From: an uncultured Bacteroidales bacterium
Lineage (GTDB): Bacteria > Bacteroidota > Bacteroidia > Bacteroidales > UBA932
Length of the DNA: 64,000 nucleotides
NCBI GenBank assembly: GCA_900318955.1
Contig: ONMJ01000001.1
Coordinates: 84,656-148,655 of the forward strand
Direction: 5' to 3'
Part shown: positions 24,277 through 34,247 of the stretch, one piece after another
Position numbering within the stretch: position 1 is the first letter of the stretch
Layout of the letters: the number at the start of each line of letters is the position of its first letter
Notes under the pieces: generated by a model
Seen by the model: only the letters and a program-made list of their open reading frames with translations
Database searches by the model: none
What the model was told of the DNA's origin: nothing
Position numbers and translations under genes: made by a program

Positions 24277-26020
24277 AGTCTTCGACGAATTTGAGGGTGG
24301 ATTTGCGGTATTTTTCGAAGTTCTCGCTCATGAACTCGGAATAGTTCATCTGGCGGAACATGTTGATGAGCTCCTTGAAGAAGTCGCGGCAGCGCTCATA
24401 GTCCTCGAAGTCGAAGTCCTTGTCGCAGATGTCGAGAATCATGTCGAGCATGAACTTCTGCCTTTCGAGAGGACAGAGGCTGTCCACCGGATCGAACCCG
24501 TCCTGCTGGAGGATGACGAAGTCGACAAGCTCTGATTTCCAGAAGCTTACGTGGTAGCTCATCGGAACTCCATCGTCTCCGAGGATGTTGATCTGCTCAG
24601 CGGCCTCTTTGCCTCGGCGGATGATGTTCTTTGCCTTTTTGACCTTTTCGACCCAACCCTTTTCGATTGTCTCGTCGAGGTAATGCTCAATCTCCGGATA
24701 TTCGAGATATTTGGAATAAGAATCGAGCGGACTGACGGCGGGATACCTCTTCTGGTCGGCACGGTTCTGCTCAAGGGCGTAGAAGCATCTTGCTGCCTTC
24801 TTTGTCGACTCGGTCACAGGTTCCTTGAGGTTACCTCCGGCAGGGGAGACAGTACCGATAAAGGTGACAGCTCCGGTGTTGCCGTTATTAAGGACAACCA
24901 TTCCCGCACGTGCGTAGAAATTGGAAATGATAGCCGAGAGGTCTACCGGGAAAGCATCTGCTCCGGGAAGTTCCTCCATACGGTTACTCATCTCTCGGAG
25001 AGCCTGGGCCCAACGGGAAGTAGAGTCTGCCAGAAGGAGGCATTTAAGTCCCATAGCCCTGTAATACTCGCATATTGTCATTGCCGTATAGACTGAGGCC
25101 TCGCGGGCAGCGACCGGCATGTTTGAAGTATTGCAGATAATCGTTGTACGCTCCATAAGGTGGCGTCCGGTATGCGGGTCTATGAGCTCAGGGAATTCGG
25201 TGAAGATTTCCACAACCTCGTTCGCACGCTCGCCGCAGGCTGCCATGACGATGACATCGGCATCTCCCTGCTTGGCGATAGCGTGCTGAAGAACTGTCTT
25301 TCCGCAGCCGAAAGGTCCCGGGATAAATCCGGTACCGCCTTCTGCAATAGGGTTGAGGGTATCGATGACTCGTACTCCGGTCTCCATGATACGGTTCGGA
25401 CGAGGTTTCTCCTTGTATCCCTTGATTGCAACTTTGACCGGCCATTTCTGGGTCATGGTGACCGGAACCTCAGCGCCTTCCTCGTTGATAAGGGTAGCGA
25501 TGACGGTATCTACATTATATGAGCCGGCCTCGATGACGGATTTGACAGTAAACTCTCCCTTGAAGGAGAACGGGACCATTATTTTATGGGGAAGCCAGCC
25601 CTCCTTTACTTCTCCGAGCCAGTCCGCTGCAATCACTTTGTCTCCGGCCTTGGCAAGGGGAGTGAATTCCCATAATTTTTTTCTGTCGAGAGGATCTGTG
25701 TATTCGCCTCTCTGGAGGAAGACATTCTCCATTGTGGTAAGGTCGTTCTGCAGACCGTCGTATACGCTTGAGAGAAGACCAGGGCCCAGGGTCGCTTCAA
25801 GCATCCTCCCCTCGAACTCGGCCTTGTCTCCATTCTTTAGTCCGCGGGTGCTTTCAAATACCTGCACCTGAGCGAGGTCTCCGTTCACCTTGATGACCTC
25901 AGCCATCATCTTCACCCCATGGAGGTCGATGAAGCAGATTTCATTCTCGGCGACAGGACCGTCAACCCGTATGGTGACAAGGTTGGAAACTATACCCGTG
26001 ACTGTTCCTGTGGTTTTCAT
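24266..26020 (-). CDS. ntpA: V/A-type ATPase subunit A (catalytic)
   Basis: The catalytic nucleotide-binding subunit, 584 residues. P-loop GPFGCGKT with Lys241; the typical non-homologous insert lies at about 115-190; the ERANEVVEIFTEFPEL block and the catalytic Glu region follow, then ADSTSRWAQALREMSNRMEE. Length is normal. With B it forms the A3B3 head that makes or uses ATP in the cytosol. Confidence 0.97.
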   Translation of the reverse strand: MKTTGTVTGIVSNLVTIRVDGPVAENEICFIDLHGVKMMAEVIKVNGDLAQVQVFESTRGLKNGDKAEFEGRMLEATLGPGLLSSVYDGLQNDLTTMENVFLQRGEYTDPLDRKKLWEFTPLAKAGDKVIAADWLGEVKEGWLPHKIMVPFSFKGEFTVKSVIEAGSYNVDTVIATLINEEGAEVPVTMTQKWPVKVAIKGYKEKPRPNRIMETGVRVIDTLNPIAEGGTGFIPGPFGCGKTVLQHAIAKQGDADVIVMAACGERANEVVEIFTEFPELIDPHTGRHLMERTTIICNTSNMPVAAREASVYTAMTICEYYRAMGLKCLLLADSTSRWAQALREMSNRMEELPGADAFPVDLSAIISNFYARAGMVVLNNGNTGAVTFIGTVSPAGGNLKEPVTESTKKAARCFYALEQNRADQKRYPAVSPLDSYSKYLEYPEIEHYLDETIEKGWVEKVKKAKNIIRRGKEAAEQINILGDDGVPMSYHVSFWKSELVDFVILQQDGFDPVDSLCPLERQKFMLDMILDICDKDFDFEDYERCRDFFKELINMFRQMNYSEFMSENFEKYRKSTLKFVEDYGN

Positions 26021-26038
26021 AAATATCTGATTATTTGA

Positions 26039-26683
26039 TTATTCCTGATAATTGACTCCCTTGAAGGTCCCTCGGACCTCGTCGACTAGCCGCTTGAACA
26101 TTTCTTTTCCCTGCTCCTCATCGAGAGTGAGCCATCTGTCGACTATCTTCAGTTTGGCGACGAAGGCGAGAATCGCTTCCATATCGAAATCGTCGAAGAC
26201 AGTCAACTCGTTGATCTTTCCCCATTTCAAGTCGTCGAGGGCGCGCTCTCTCTGAAGGAGGTCGCCTCCTGAGAAGATGGCGTCGGTCCTCAGTGCTTCT
26301 TCGAATTCTCCGCCGGTGAAAAGATATCCATCGATATCCGTCCGGGTATCGTCTTCCTTTCCGAGACCGGTCATCACGTCTTCGTCGGATGGTCTTCCGA
26401 GAGACTTGTTGAGAAAGCGAACCTTGGCGTTCCGGAGGTTGAGGTCGAAACGGAAGTACTCCCGGATGAAGCGGTTAGGGTGCCTCAGAGCCTTGAAATA
26501 GAATTCTTCATCGAGAGAATTCTCGTCGAATCCATTGAGCAGGAAATCCATGACGGCATTGTCGCCCTTCGACAACTGCTCGCGGATATCTCCGAGGATG
26601 GATTCGAATGATTCTGAAGAACCGTATTTCCAGTCTGTGGACAGGACCGGAAGCGAGGCTACTATGTATTCGTAATTCTTCAT
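26039..26683 (-). CDS. DUF2764 protein, V/A-type ATPase C-like subunit
   Basis: A 214-residue acidic helical protein starting MKNYEYIVASLPVLSTDWKY. DUF2764 genes occupy the place of the C subunit (the socket between ring and shaft) in the ATPase operons of Bacteroidetes and related phyla. The protein lies between E and A, as C does elsewhere, and no other C-like gene is present. The role is inferred from position and weak similarity. Confidence 0.8.
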   Translation of the reverse strand: MKNYEYIVASLPVLSTDWKYGSSESFESILGDIREQLSKGDNAVMDFLLNGFDENSLDEEFYFKALRHPNRFIREYFRFDLNLRNAKVRFLNKSLGRPSDEDVMTGLGKEDDTRTDIDGYLFTGGEFEEALRTDAIFSGGDLLQRERALDDLKWGKINELTVFDDFDMEAILAFVAKLKIVDRWLTLDEEQGKEMFKRLVDEVRGTFKGVNYQE

Positions 26684-26689
26684 GCCTTA

Positions 26690-27292
26690 CTAGCCGAACA
26701 GAAGTTTCTTGGTCGTAGGGCGAAGATACTCTCCGATAAGGTTCTTGAAGGAATCGTCAGTCAGGCTGATGAAATAACCTCCATCCTTGGGTCCGATCCT
26801 GAATCCGCCTGCTATCTTCTTTGAGAAGGAGGCATCTATTCCCTTTCCGAGTAGAGCGGAGAGTTCATTCTTTACGAAAGGCTCAAGAGTAGCCTTTAGA
26901 CTCTCAGGAAGTACGATAGCGAGGTCTGAGGATTCTTCAGTGCTGAATTTTTCAGCTACAGCCTTGATGATGCCCTTTACGAATTCTTCCTCAGAAAGAG
27001 CTTTTGAGATAGCCTCAGAACTCATTTTAGTGACAATCAGGTTCTCGATGTCCTGCTTTGTGGCCTGAATGCTTTCAACCGCTGCCATCCTTACATCACC
27101 GGAGACATTGGTCTTAAGGTCTTCCGCTTCCTTGTTGGCGGAAGCTATGATCTTAGCCGCCTCGGCACGGGCGTTTTCAATAATACCCTCCGCCTCTGCG
27201 CGGGCTTTTTCGAGAAGAGCTTCTCCCTCCTGACGGCCTTTTGACAAACCTTCGTTGAAAAGTTTGTCAGTTAGCTGCTGTAATTTATCCAT
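26690..27292 (-). CDS. ntpE: V/A-type ATPase subunit E (peripheral stalk)
   Basis: A 200-residue protein with a long N-terminal coiled coil (about 5-75, rich in Ala, Glu and Lys: EALLEKARAEAEGIIENARA) and a C-terminal globular domain with KDGGYFISLTDDSF. This is the stator stalk subunit and the first gene of the operon. The operon promoter lies just upstream. Confidence 0.88.
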   Translation of the reverse strand: MDKLQQLTDKLFNEGLSKGRQEGEALLEKARAEAEGIIENARAEAAKIIASANKEAEDLKTNVSGDVRMAAVESIQATKQDIENLIVTKMSSEAISKALSEEEFVKGIIKAVAEKFSTEESSDLAIVLPESLKATLEPFVKNELSALLGKGIDASFSKKIAGGFRIGPKDGGYFISLTDDSFKNLIGEYLRPTTKKLLFG

Positions 27293-27340
27293 AAAATGAT
27301 TGTAATATGTGTTTTAATTATTGCTCTTATATTAATTCAT

Positions 27341-27371
27341 CAAATATACGATTTATTATTGTCATTTCAAA
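27341..27371 (-). promoter_or_regulatory. Bacteroidetes-type promoter for the ATPase operon
   Basis: On the reverse strand: TTTG (27371-27368), exactly 19 bases, then TATATTTG (27348-27341). This matches both consensus boxes with the standard spacing, leaving a leader of about 45 bases to the subunit E start. Confidence 0.85.
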
Positions 27372-27417
27372 ATGTCAACTTTGGCCTCTGATTCGGTCTA
27401 AAAGGGGAAAAATATGT

Positions 27418-27425
27418 TATATTTG
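27418..27425 (+). promoter_or_regulatory. Probable -7 element for the GntP permease gene
   Basis: TATATTTG fits the -7 consensus, 33 bases before the ATG at 27459. No good -33 box lies at the normal distance. Confidence 0.5.
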
Positions 27426-27458
27426 TATACACTTTAAACAAGTTCTTGATTTACAGAC

Positions 27459-28808
27459 ATGACCGGAACTGCTCTAATAGTCGCTTTCGTCGCAACCATC
27501 GTCCTGATGATAGTGGCAATCAGCCGCTGGAAGGTCCATCCTTTCCTCTCAATCATGGGTGTTTCCCTGATTCTCGCTTTACTTGCAGGGGTTCCGGACA
27601 TTCCCGGAGTCATCGGATCCGGTTTTGCCGGGATTTTCGCCAGTATCGGTCTTGTCATTATATTCGGAGCTCTTATCGGGAGCGTCATGGAAGAAACGGG
27701 AGCGGCGATGAAACTTTCCGACATGGTGGTCAGGCTTGTCGGAAAAAAGCATCCGTCCCTTGCGATGCAGCTTATGGGTTGGATAGTTTCAATTCCGGTC
27801 TTCTGCGATTCGGGCTTTGTGATTCTCAACCCGATAAGGAAAGCTCTGGTGTCAAGGACAGGGGTTTCATCGGTGCAGATGACATTTGCTCTCTCTTCAG
27901 GATTGTATATTGCCCATGTATTTATTCCCCCAACACCCGGCCCGATAGTCACTGCCAACGCCTTGGGAGTAGGGGAGAACCTCCTGATGGTCATGGGCTT
28001 CGGTGTCCTATGCTCCGTTTTCCCGATGATTGCAGGATTGGCTTATGCCAAGTACATAGGAAAGAAAGTCAAGAGCGACGACGAGGCCTCACAACATGCG
28101 GAAGAGGACTATAGGAAGCTTTTGAGCTCTTTCGGAAAGCTTCCAAGCGGCATAGCCGCGATTTCTCCGATTCTCGTTCCGATTCTTCTGATGGCGGCCT
28201 CATCCATTGTCAAAATATCTTCTTCTCAGGGATGGTGGGCGGATGCAGTCAACTTTTTCGGCACGCCTGTAATCGCTCTTGCGACCGGATTCTGCCTTGC
28301 TTCTGTCAGTCTTTTCAAGTGCGGAAAAGGAAAGGAGTTTTATCAGGTGACGGAGAAGACATTGAAGACTGTGGGCCCTATTCTTTTCATTACGGCGGCC
28401 GGCGGTGTTCTCGGAAAAGTAATCGCTGCAAGTGACATGTTGACTTTTATTACTTCCCACTCAGATGTTTTCCGCTCTGTAGGTATATTCTTCCCCTTTA
28501 TCCTTGCAGCGATCCTGAAGACAGCACTCGGTTCTTCAACCGTCTCGATGACAACTACTTCCGGCATAATAGCCCCTCTTCTTACAGCTCTGGGCTTTTC
28601 TTCTCCAGGCATGGCATGTCTGGCATGCATGGCGATTGGCGCCGGGGCGATGACTGTTTCCCATGCCAATGACTCCTATTTCTGGATTGTTACCAATTTT
28701 GGAGCTATGAGTCCGGATCGCGGATATAAGGTACAGACCGCGGGAACCCTGGTTCTCGGTCTCGCATCCATGCTTGAAATATTCCTTCTCAGCGTTTTAT
28801 TCTTCTGA
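27459..28808 (+). CDS. GntP family gluconate:proton symporter
   Basis: A 449-residue inner-membrane permease with about twelve hydrophobic segments. Family blocks: HPFLSIMGVSLILALLAG, the PVFCDSGFVILNPI motif, IPPTPGPIVTANALGV and the C-terminal GAGAMTVSHANDSYFWIV. The family imports gluconate and related sugar acids. No gluconate kinase is adjacent, so the substrate may differ. The BamA-like gene follows after 12 bases. Confidence 0.92.
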   Translation: MTGTALIVAFVATIVLMIVAISRWKVHPFLSIMGVSLILALLAGVPDIPGVIGSGFAGIFASIGLVIIFGALIGSVMEETGAAMKLSDMVVRLVGKKHPSLAMQLMGWIVSIPVFCDSGFVILNPIRKALVSRTGVSSVQMTFALSSGLYIAHVFIPPTPGPIVTANALGVGENLLMVMGFGVLCSVFPMIAGLAYAKYIGKKVKSDDEASQHAEEDYRKLLSSFGKLPSGIAAISPILVPILLMAASSIVKISSSQGWWADAVNFFGTPVIALATGFCLASVSLFKCGKGKEFYQVTEKTLKTVGPILFITAAGGVLGKVIAASDMLTFITSHSDVFRSVGIFFPFILAAILKTALGSSTVSMTTTSGIIAPLLTALGFSSPGMACLACMAIGAGAMTVSHANDSYFWIVTNFGAMSPDRGYKVQTAGTLVLGLASMLEIFLLSVLFF

Positions 28809-28820
28809 TAATTCAATTCT

Positions 28821-30089
28821 ATGAAAAAGATAGTTATTCTCACAGCGTCAATGCTATTATCCCTCCTTACTCTTTCAGCCCAGGAGGATGCAGGTAAGAA
28901 AGGATGGGTTTTCACTCCTATGCCGGATCTTGGCTACAATAGTGATACGGGACTTAATCTCGGAACCTTTTGCGACTTCTTTTACTATGGAGACGGGACG
29001 TCCTACCCGAATTATCTTGACAGAGTCAGTGTAGCCTATTGCTGGACATCCAAAGGGGCATGGTACCTTCATGGCCTTTGGGATTCAAAAGATGCAATTG
29101 ACGGCCTCCGGTTGACACTTTCGTCAACTTATAAAGACAATACCGTCAATAATTTCTATGGGTACAACGGTCTGGCTTCGCCCTACGACCCTCTTTGGGA
29201 CGTCAATACTGAGACGGGCACGGCTCTATATTCGACAGGAAGGAAGATGTTCCGTGCCCTGGGTTCGATTCAGGGCAAGATAACTGAGAATCTGTCTTGG
29301 CTTACGGGTCTGACTTTCCGTCGCTTCGTCTACTCGGATACAAGGGCGGACGTCTATGATAAGGAGAATACCCTCTATCGCAAGTACATGCAGTATGGCC
29401 TTATCAATGACGATGAGGCCGCCGGAGGCTCGTCAGTGGAGCTGGAAGCGGGTCTTGTCTATGATTCCAGGGATGTTGAGCAGGCTCCCCATAAGGGTAT
29501 GTATGGAGAGTTGTATCTTTTGGGGAACAAAGACATTTCCCATAAGCACTATGATTTCCTTAAGCTCGTCGCTCACTTTCGCCATTTCATCCCTGTAACC
29601 AACTGGTTTACTGTTGCTTACCATCTAGGCTATCAGGGCGTTGTCGCAGGCGAACAGCCGTTTTTCATGCTTCAGGATATCTCTACTCTATACTATTTTG
29701 ATTCAGACTCGGAAGGTCTTGGAAGCCGATATACAGTCAGAGGTACCCTATACGACCGCCTCCTTGGAAATGGTTATGCCTGGAGCAATTTCGAGCTACG
29801 TCTGAGGCTTTTCCGTTTCAATCTTTGGAAACAGTATTTTGAGATTATTACCAATCCATTCTTCGACGCCGGAGCGATTGTCAGTCCTTTCCGTCTGGAT
29901 GCTCAAAAAGCAGTTACGGATCCCCTCGTCTATAGCGGAGTGAAAGACGGCGTCCACCTCAGTGCTGGAGTCGGTCTAAAGCTTCATATGAATACCAACT
30001 TCATCCTTTCGGTCGAAGCGGGCAAGGCCTTTGAAAAGCAACTTGCCAACGGACTTGGGGTCTCGTTGGCAACTACTTACGTTTTCTAA
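28821..30089 (+). CDS. BamA/TamA-like outer-membrane barrel without POTRA domains
   Basis: A 422-residue protein with a signal peptide (MKKIVILTASMLLSLLTLSAQ) and a long series of amphipathic strands, ending in the aromatic strand GLGVSLATTYVF typical of outer-membrane barrels. The blocks VYDSRDVEQAPHKGMY and GLGSRYTVRGTLYDRLLGNGYAWSNFELR are Omp85-like (the second matches the conserved RGY/F barrel motif region). There is no N-terminal POTRA region, so it is not an assembly machine of the classic kind. It probably shares a transcript with the GntP gene. Confidence 0.8.
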   Translation: MKKIVILTASMLLSLLTLSAQEDAGKKGWVFTPMPDLGYNSDTGLNLGTFCDFFYYGDGTSYPNYLDRVSVAYCWTSKGAWYLHGLWDSKDAIDGLRLTLSSTYKDNTVNNFYGYNGLASPYDPLWDVNTETGTALYSTGRKMFRALGSIQGKITENLSWLTGLTFRRFVYSDTRADVYDKENTLYRKYMQYGLINDDEAAGGSSVELEAGLVYDSRDVEQAPHKGMYGELYLLGNKDISHKHYDFLKLVAHFRHFIPVTNWFTVAYHLGYQGVVAGEQPFFMLQDISTLYYFDSDSEGLGSRYTVRGTLYDRLLGNGYAWSNFELRLRLFRFNLWKQYFEIITNPFFDAGAIVSPFRLDAQKAVTDPLVYSGVKDGVHLSAGVGLKLHMNTNFILSVEAGKAFEKQLANGLGVSLATTYVF

Positions 30090-30097
30090 GAGGTGAT

Positions 30098-31234
30098 TTA
30101 ACCCAAGAATCCAAGAAGAATACCGGCAGCTACTGCCGAACCGATGACGCCGGCTACGTTCGGCGCCATTGCGTTCATGAGAAGGTGGTTGGACGGATTG
30201 GCTTCACGTCCTACTACCTCTGATACTCGTGCGCTGTCAGGTACGGCTGAAACTCCCGCGTTGCCGATGAGAGGGTTGATCTTATTCTTTGTGAAGAGGT
30301 TGATAAATTTCACAAAAAGGACTCCCGAGGCTGTTGCAATGACGAAAGAAAGCAGACCGAGGCCGAAGATCATGGCTGACTTTCCGGTAAGGAACTTGTC
30401 TGCCTGGGTCGATGCTCCGACAGTGACTCCGATGAGGGTAGTGACTACATCGATGAGAGGACCGCTGGCGGTATTTGCAAGTCGCTTGGTAACTCCGCTC
30501 TCTTTCAGGAGGTTCCCGAAGAACAACATTCCGAGAAGGGGAAGTCCCGAGGGTACTATGAAAGCAGTTGTCAGGAATCCGACTATGGGGAAGATAATCC
30601 TTTCTCTTTGGCTGACCTTTCTGGGCTTTGGCATCTCAATGAGGCGCTCTTTCTTTGTCGTGAGAAGCAGCATTATAGGCCTCTGGATTACAGGAACGAG
30701 GGCCATGTAGGAATACGCCGATACTGCAATTGCTCCCATCAGATCCGGTGCAAGCTTCGACGATAGGAAGATGGCGGTAGGGCCGTCAGCTCCGCCGATG
30801 ATACCGATGGCTCCCGCTTCATTTGGGGCGAATCCCAGCAACAGAGCGAGGAGGTATGCGCCGAAAATGCCCATCTGCGCTGCCGCTCCGATAAGGATCA
30901 GCCGCGGCTGAGATATCAGCGCCGAGAAATCAGTCATCGCCCCGATTCCGAGGAATATAAGGGGTGGATACCATCCTTGTTTAACTCCTTGATAGAGGAT
31001 ATTCAGCACAGATCCGTCCTCGTAAATACCGATATTCAGGCCAGGGAACATGGGGATGTTGCCGATAATCATTCCGAACCCGATAGGGACCAGAAGGAGC
31101 GGCTCCCATTCCTTTACGATTCCCATGGTAATGAAGAAAATACCGATGAGAATCATCACGAGATTCTGCCAAGCGCAGTTGGCAAATCCGGTGAATTGCC
31201 AGAATTGCTGAAGACTTTCGAAAATTTGACTCAT
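30098..31234 (-). CDS. oadB: Sodium-translocating decarboxylase subunit beta
   Basis: The membrane pump subunit that couples decarboxylation of carboxybiotin to sodium export. The 378-residue protein has about nine to eleven hydrophobic segments and the signature GIIGGADGPTAIFLSSKLAP, with the Asp of the sodium path. It is the last gene of the operon mmdA - OadG-like - biotin carrier - oadB, 6 bases after the biotin carrier. Given the acyl-CoA carboxyltransferase in the operon it is the methylmalonyl-CoA decarboxylase type. Confidence 0.95.
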   Translation of the reverse strand: MSQIFESLQQFWQFTGFANCAWQNLVMILIGIFFITMGIVKEWEPLLLVPIGFGMIIGNIPMFPGLNIGIYEDGSVLNILYQGVKQGWYPPLIFLGIGAMTDFSALISQPRLILIGAAAQMGIFGAYLLALLLGFAPNEAGAIGIIGGADGPTAIFLSSKLAPDLMGAIAVSAYSYMALVPVIQRPIMLLLTTKKERLIEMPKPRKVSQRERIIFPIVGFLTTAFIVPSGLPLLGMLFFGNLLKESGVTKRLANTASGPLIDVVTTLIGVTVGASTQADKFLTGKSAMIFGLGLLSFVIATASGVLFVKFINLFTKNKINPLIGNAGVSAVPDSARVSEVVGREANPSNHLLMNAMAPNVAGVIGSAVAAGILLGFLG

Positions 31235-31240
31235 GGGGGA

Positions 31241-31678
31241 TTATGCGATAGTTGCTACAGTCTGATTCTCTTTGAGGTGGTCTCCCTTGTGGACGAGGAT
31301 TCCGGTAACGGATCCGTCCTTTGTGGCGGAGATTTCAACTTCCATCTTCATGGCCTCGATAACGAGAATCTTCTGACCGTTCTTTACGGAATCGCCGACA
31401 TTGGCGCAGACTTCGATTACATTGCCTTCCATAGGAGACTTTACTTCTACTTCGGTTCCGCTTGCCTTAGGGGCAGCTGCAGGTGCAGCAGCTGGTGCGG
31501 CCTTCGACGGCTCAGCAGCTTTTGTCGCAGCAGGTGCAGCAGCAGGAGCTGCGGGAGCGTTTTCGAGCTCGACGTCATAGCTGTTGCCATTGACGGTAAC
31601 AGAGGCGTTTTTGCCCTCTATGGAATTGATTACTACATCGTAGTCCTTTCCGTTGATCTTGAACTTGTACTCTTTCAT
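31241..31678 (-). CDS. Biotin carboxyl carrier subunit of the sodium-pumping decarboxylase
   Basis: A 145-residue protein: an N-terminal beta region (1-40), an Ala/Pro-rich flexible linker (about 41-75) and a C-terminal biotinyl domain with EAMKMEVE (biotinylated Lys111). The swinging arm carries CO2 from the carboxyltransferase to the beta subunit. It lies 16 bases after the OadG-like gene. Confidence 0.93.
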   Translation of the reverse strand: MKEYKFKINGKDYDVVINSIEGKNASVTVNGNSYDVELENAPAAPAAAPAATKAAEPSKAAPAAAPAAAPKASGTEVEVKSPMEGNVIEVCANVGDSVKNGQKILVIEAMKMEVEISATKDGSVTGILVHKGDHLKENQTVATIA

Positions 31679-31694
31679 TATATAGTTTCTTTTA

Positions 31695-32570
31695 TTATCT
31701 GACTGGTTTTCTGAACATGTCTTTCTTATTGTTCCATGACGATGACCGAGGAGTTATTGTGATGACAAATGATTCTGAGTCATGCACGGAGTCTTCGAGA
31801 TACAGATGAATAGCAGTTGCAATTGCCGCTGCGGTACCGTCGTCCCCGCATTCAAGGTCAAGAGCCATCGCAATGGCGGCTGCGGTATCGGCGTCAATTG
31901 AGGATTTGCCCTTCTTCGGCTTTCTCTTATACTTTCCGGAGAAAACATTCCCCATTATCGTGAAGATAATCAGGAGGATTAGAAGAGCGGCAAAAACGAC
32001 CGATACTGATGTCAAGGTCAAAACGCCCCCATGGGGGTCTGTGCGGGCGACTTTTTCAGCGCCGCTTTCCGTATTCCCCTCAGAGTTCATAAGGCCTGGA
32101 CTTGGGACGGCAGGTTCCTGCATGGTCTTGAAGTCCATCTTCTTGTTGTCCATGGCAATTTTCCTTACCGACATGTCGGCAGGGAGGTCGGAGGGAATCT
32201 TGATAGAATCGATAATCGTCTTACCGTCAGTAGAGATAAGATAGATAGTCGACCCTTTCCTGATTTCGAAGCCCGGCCTTATAACCACTACCTGGCGTGC
32301 CCCAAGCCGGTTTGCTATCACCCCTTTCGGGATCATGTATTTCTTCGGAACATCCTTGTTGTCAGTCAGGTAGCAGCCTGCGTAGTTGACCGTACCCTGA
32401 GAGGTGTTGGTCAGCTCCAGCCAGGGGGTATGCTCGCCGTTTTCGTCTACGAGGCCGGTCTCATTTTCCACTACGACCTCCGATATGATGAGGTCGGAGA
32501 GGTTCTGGGCCCGAAGGGAAACCGCTCCTGAAAGGATGATTGCGAGAATGGTCAGTAATCTCTTTTTCAT
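31695..32570 (-). CDS. OadG-like subunit with N-terminal lamin-tail domain
   Basis: The 291-residue protein has a signal peptide (MKKRLLTILAIILSGAVSLRAQ) and a lamin-tail-type beta domain (about 24-150; LIISEVVVENETGLVDENGE, HTPWLELTNTS, the NYAGCYLTD strand). A transmembrane helix follows (about 183-207) and a basic cytosolic tail of about 80 residues with DTAAAIAMAL. The helix plus tail match the OadG anchor of sodium-pumping decarboxylases, which is normally below 100 residues. It sits between mmdA and the biotin carrier. The periplasmic beta domain is an addition of unknown purpose. Confidence 0.82.
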   Translation of the reverse strand: MKKRLLTILAIILSGAVSLRAQNLSDLIISEVVVENETGLVDENGEHTPWLELTNTSQGTVNYAGCYLTDNKDVPKKYMIPKGVIANRLGARQVVVIRPGFEIRKGSTIYLISTDGKTIIDSIKIPSDLPADMSVRKIAMDNKKMDFKTMQEPAVPSPGLMNSEGNTESGAEKVARTDPHGGVLTLTSVSVVFAALLILLIIFTIMGNVFSGKYKRKPKKGKSSIDADTAAAIAMALDLECGDDGTAAAIATAIHLYLEDSVHDSESFVITITPRSSSWNNKKDMFRKPVR

Positions 32571-32582
32571 GCCACTTCTGGA

Positions 32583-34139
32583 TTAGAGCGGAAGGTTATC
32601 ATGCTTTTTCGCGGGGATGTCCTGCTTTTTCAGTGCCAGCTGCTCGAGGGCGCGGATTACGCGGAAACGTGTGTTCCTCGGTTCGATGACATCGTCGATA
32701 TAGCCCTTTTGAGCGGCCTGGTAAGGGTTGGAGAAGAGATCGTTGTATTCTTTCTTCTTCTTTTCAAAGATTTCGGATGCATGCTCCGGATCGGCCTTTA
32801 TGTCCTTGGCATAAAGGACATTGACTGCCCCGTCAGCACCCATCACTGCTATGTTGGCGGATGGCCAGGCGTAGTTTATATCGCCGCGAAGCTGCTTGCA
32901 GCTCATCACTATATGGGCTCCGCCGTAAGACTTTCTGAGGGTTACTGTCACCTTTGGAACGGTGGCTTCGCCGTAAGCATAGAGGAGTTTGGCTCCATTG
33001 GTAATAATAGCTCCATATTCCTGGGTGGTTCCGCAAAGGAAGCCTGGAACATCAACGAGGGTGACAAGGGGTATATTGAAAGCATCGCAGAAACGGACGA
33101 ATCTGGAAGCCTTTCTCGAAGCGTTGATATCGAGAGCTCCGGCAAGGATGGCCGGCTGGTTGGCCACAATTCCGACACTGCGACCTCCCATATGGGCAAA
33201 TCCGACAATTATATTCTTTGCATAATCTTTGTGGACTTCCAGGAATCGGCCGTCATCGACAATGCAGCCTATGACCTTGTACATGTCATATGCCTTATTG
33301 GGATTGTCCGGAACTATCTCATTCAGAAGATCTTCTACACGCGAGACAGGATCTGAAGTCTCTACTCTCGGAGCCTCTTCCATGTTGTTTTGCGGAAGGA
33401 ATGAAAGAAGGTCTTTTATTGTGGCAATCCCTTCTTCCTCCGAAGAGGCGGCAAAGTGGGCGACGCCGCTTTTTGAAGAATGGACCGAAGCCCCTCCTAG
33501 ATCTTCCTGGGTCACATCTTCACCGGTGACGCTTTTTACTACAGCGGGGCCTGTGAGGAACATGTAGGAAGTGTTCTTGACCATCAGGGTGAAATCGGTA
33601 AGAGCAGGGGAGTAGACTGCTCCGCCTGCGCATGGACCGAAAATGCCGGATATCTGCGGAATGACTCCGGAAGCGAGTATGTTCCTTTCGAAGATCTCTC
33701 CATATCCTGCCAGTGCGTCGATGCCTTCCTGGATTCTGGCTCCGCCGGAATCGTTGAGTCCTATAACCGGCGCTCCGTTACGGACGGCCATGTCCATCAC
33801 CTTACATATCTTCTCGGACATGGTTTTCGAAAGAGAACCGCCGGAAACGGTGAAGTCCTGGGCGAAGACGTAAACAAGTCTGCCATCGATAGTTCCGCAT
33901 CCTGTGACCACTCCATCGCCGTCGAAGTGCTCCTTGTCCATGCCGAAGTTTGTGCACCTGTGCTGCACGAACATATCGTATTCCTCGAAACTGCCTTCGT
34001 CGAGAAGGAGAGCAAGGCGCTCGCGGGCGGTCATCTTGCCCTTGGCGTGCTGGGCTTCGATGCGTTTGGCTCCGCCTCCTAACCGCGCTTTCTCGCGGCG
34101 TTCGACCAGTTTCTGGATGTTTTCAGTCTGAATGCTCAT
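32583..34139 (-). CDS. mmdA: Methylmalonyl-CoA decarboxylase alpha subunit (carboxyltransferase)
   Basis: A 518-residue biotin-dependent carboxyltransferase that moves the carboxyl group of methylmalonyl-CoA to biotin, making propionyl-CoA. Two crotonase-like halves; blocks [20 protein letters not shown] at the N-terminus, [24 protein letters not shown], the [15 protein letters not shown] block and [16 protein letters not shown]. The alternative, propionyl-CoA carboxylase beta, is less likely because oadB and OadG-like genes follow. It starts the operon. Confidence 0.93.
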   Translation of the reverse strand: MSIQTENIQKLVERREKARLGGGAKRIEAQHAKGKMTARERLALLLDEGSFEEYDMFVQHRCTNFGMDKEHFDGDGVVTGCGTIDGRLVYVFAQDFTVSGGSLSKTMSEKICKVMDMAVRNGAPVIGLNDSGGARIQEGIDALAGYGEIFERNILASGVIPQISGIFGPCAGGAVYSPALTDFTLMVKNTSYMFLTGPAVVKSVTGEDVTQEDLGGASVHSSKSGVAHFAASSEEEGIATIKDLLSFLPQNNMEEAPRVETSDPVSRVEDLLNEIVPDNPNKAYDMYKVIGCIVDDGRFLEVHKDYAKNIIVGFAHMGGRSVGIVANQPAILAGALDINASRKASRFVRFCDAFNIPLVTLVDVPGFLCGTTQEYGAIITNGAKLLYAYGEATVPKVTVTLRKSYGGAHIVMSCKQLRGDINYAWPSANIAVMGADGAVNVLYAKDIKADPEHASEIFEKKKKEYNDLFSNPYQAAQKGYIDDVIEPRNTRFRVIRALEQLALKKQDIPAKKHDNLPL

Positions 34140-34160
34140 GTTATATGATGTTTTAATCTA

Positions 34161-34192
34161 CAAATATAAACATTCTGCCGGGGATTTGCAAT
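34161..34192 (-). promoter_or_regulatory. Probable promoter of the mmdA operon
   Basis: Reverse strand: ATTG (34192-34189; consensus TTTG), 20 bases, then TATATTTG (34168-34161). The ATG at 34139 follows within 22 bases. Confidence 0.65.
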
Positions 34193-34221
34193 TGCTTCCC
34201 TTCGGGGATAAGCCGGAGGGA

Positions 34222-34247
34222 CAAAAAAAGACCCTTACTCAGGGTCT
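34222..34247 (-). terminator. Terminator of the phosphodiesterase-like lipoprotein gene
   Basis: On the reverse strand AGACCCT-GAGTA-AGGGTCT forms a 7-bp hairpin followed by seven T. It overlaps the last codons of the gene. Confidence 0.88.
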
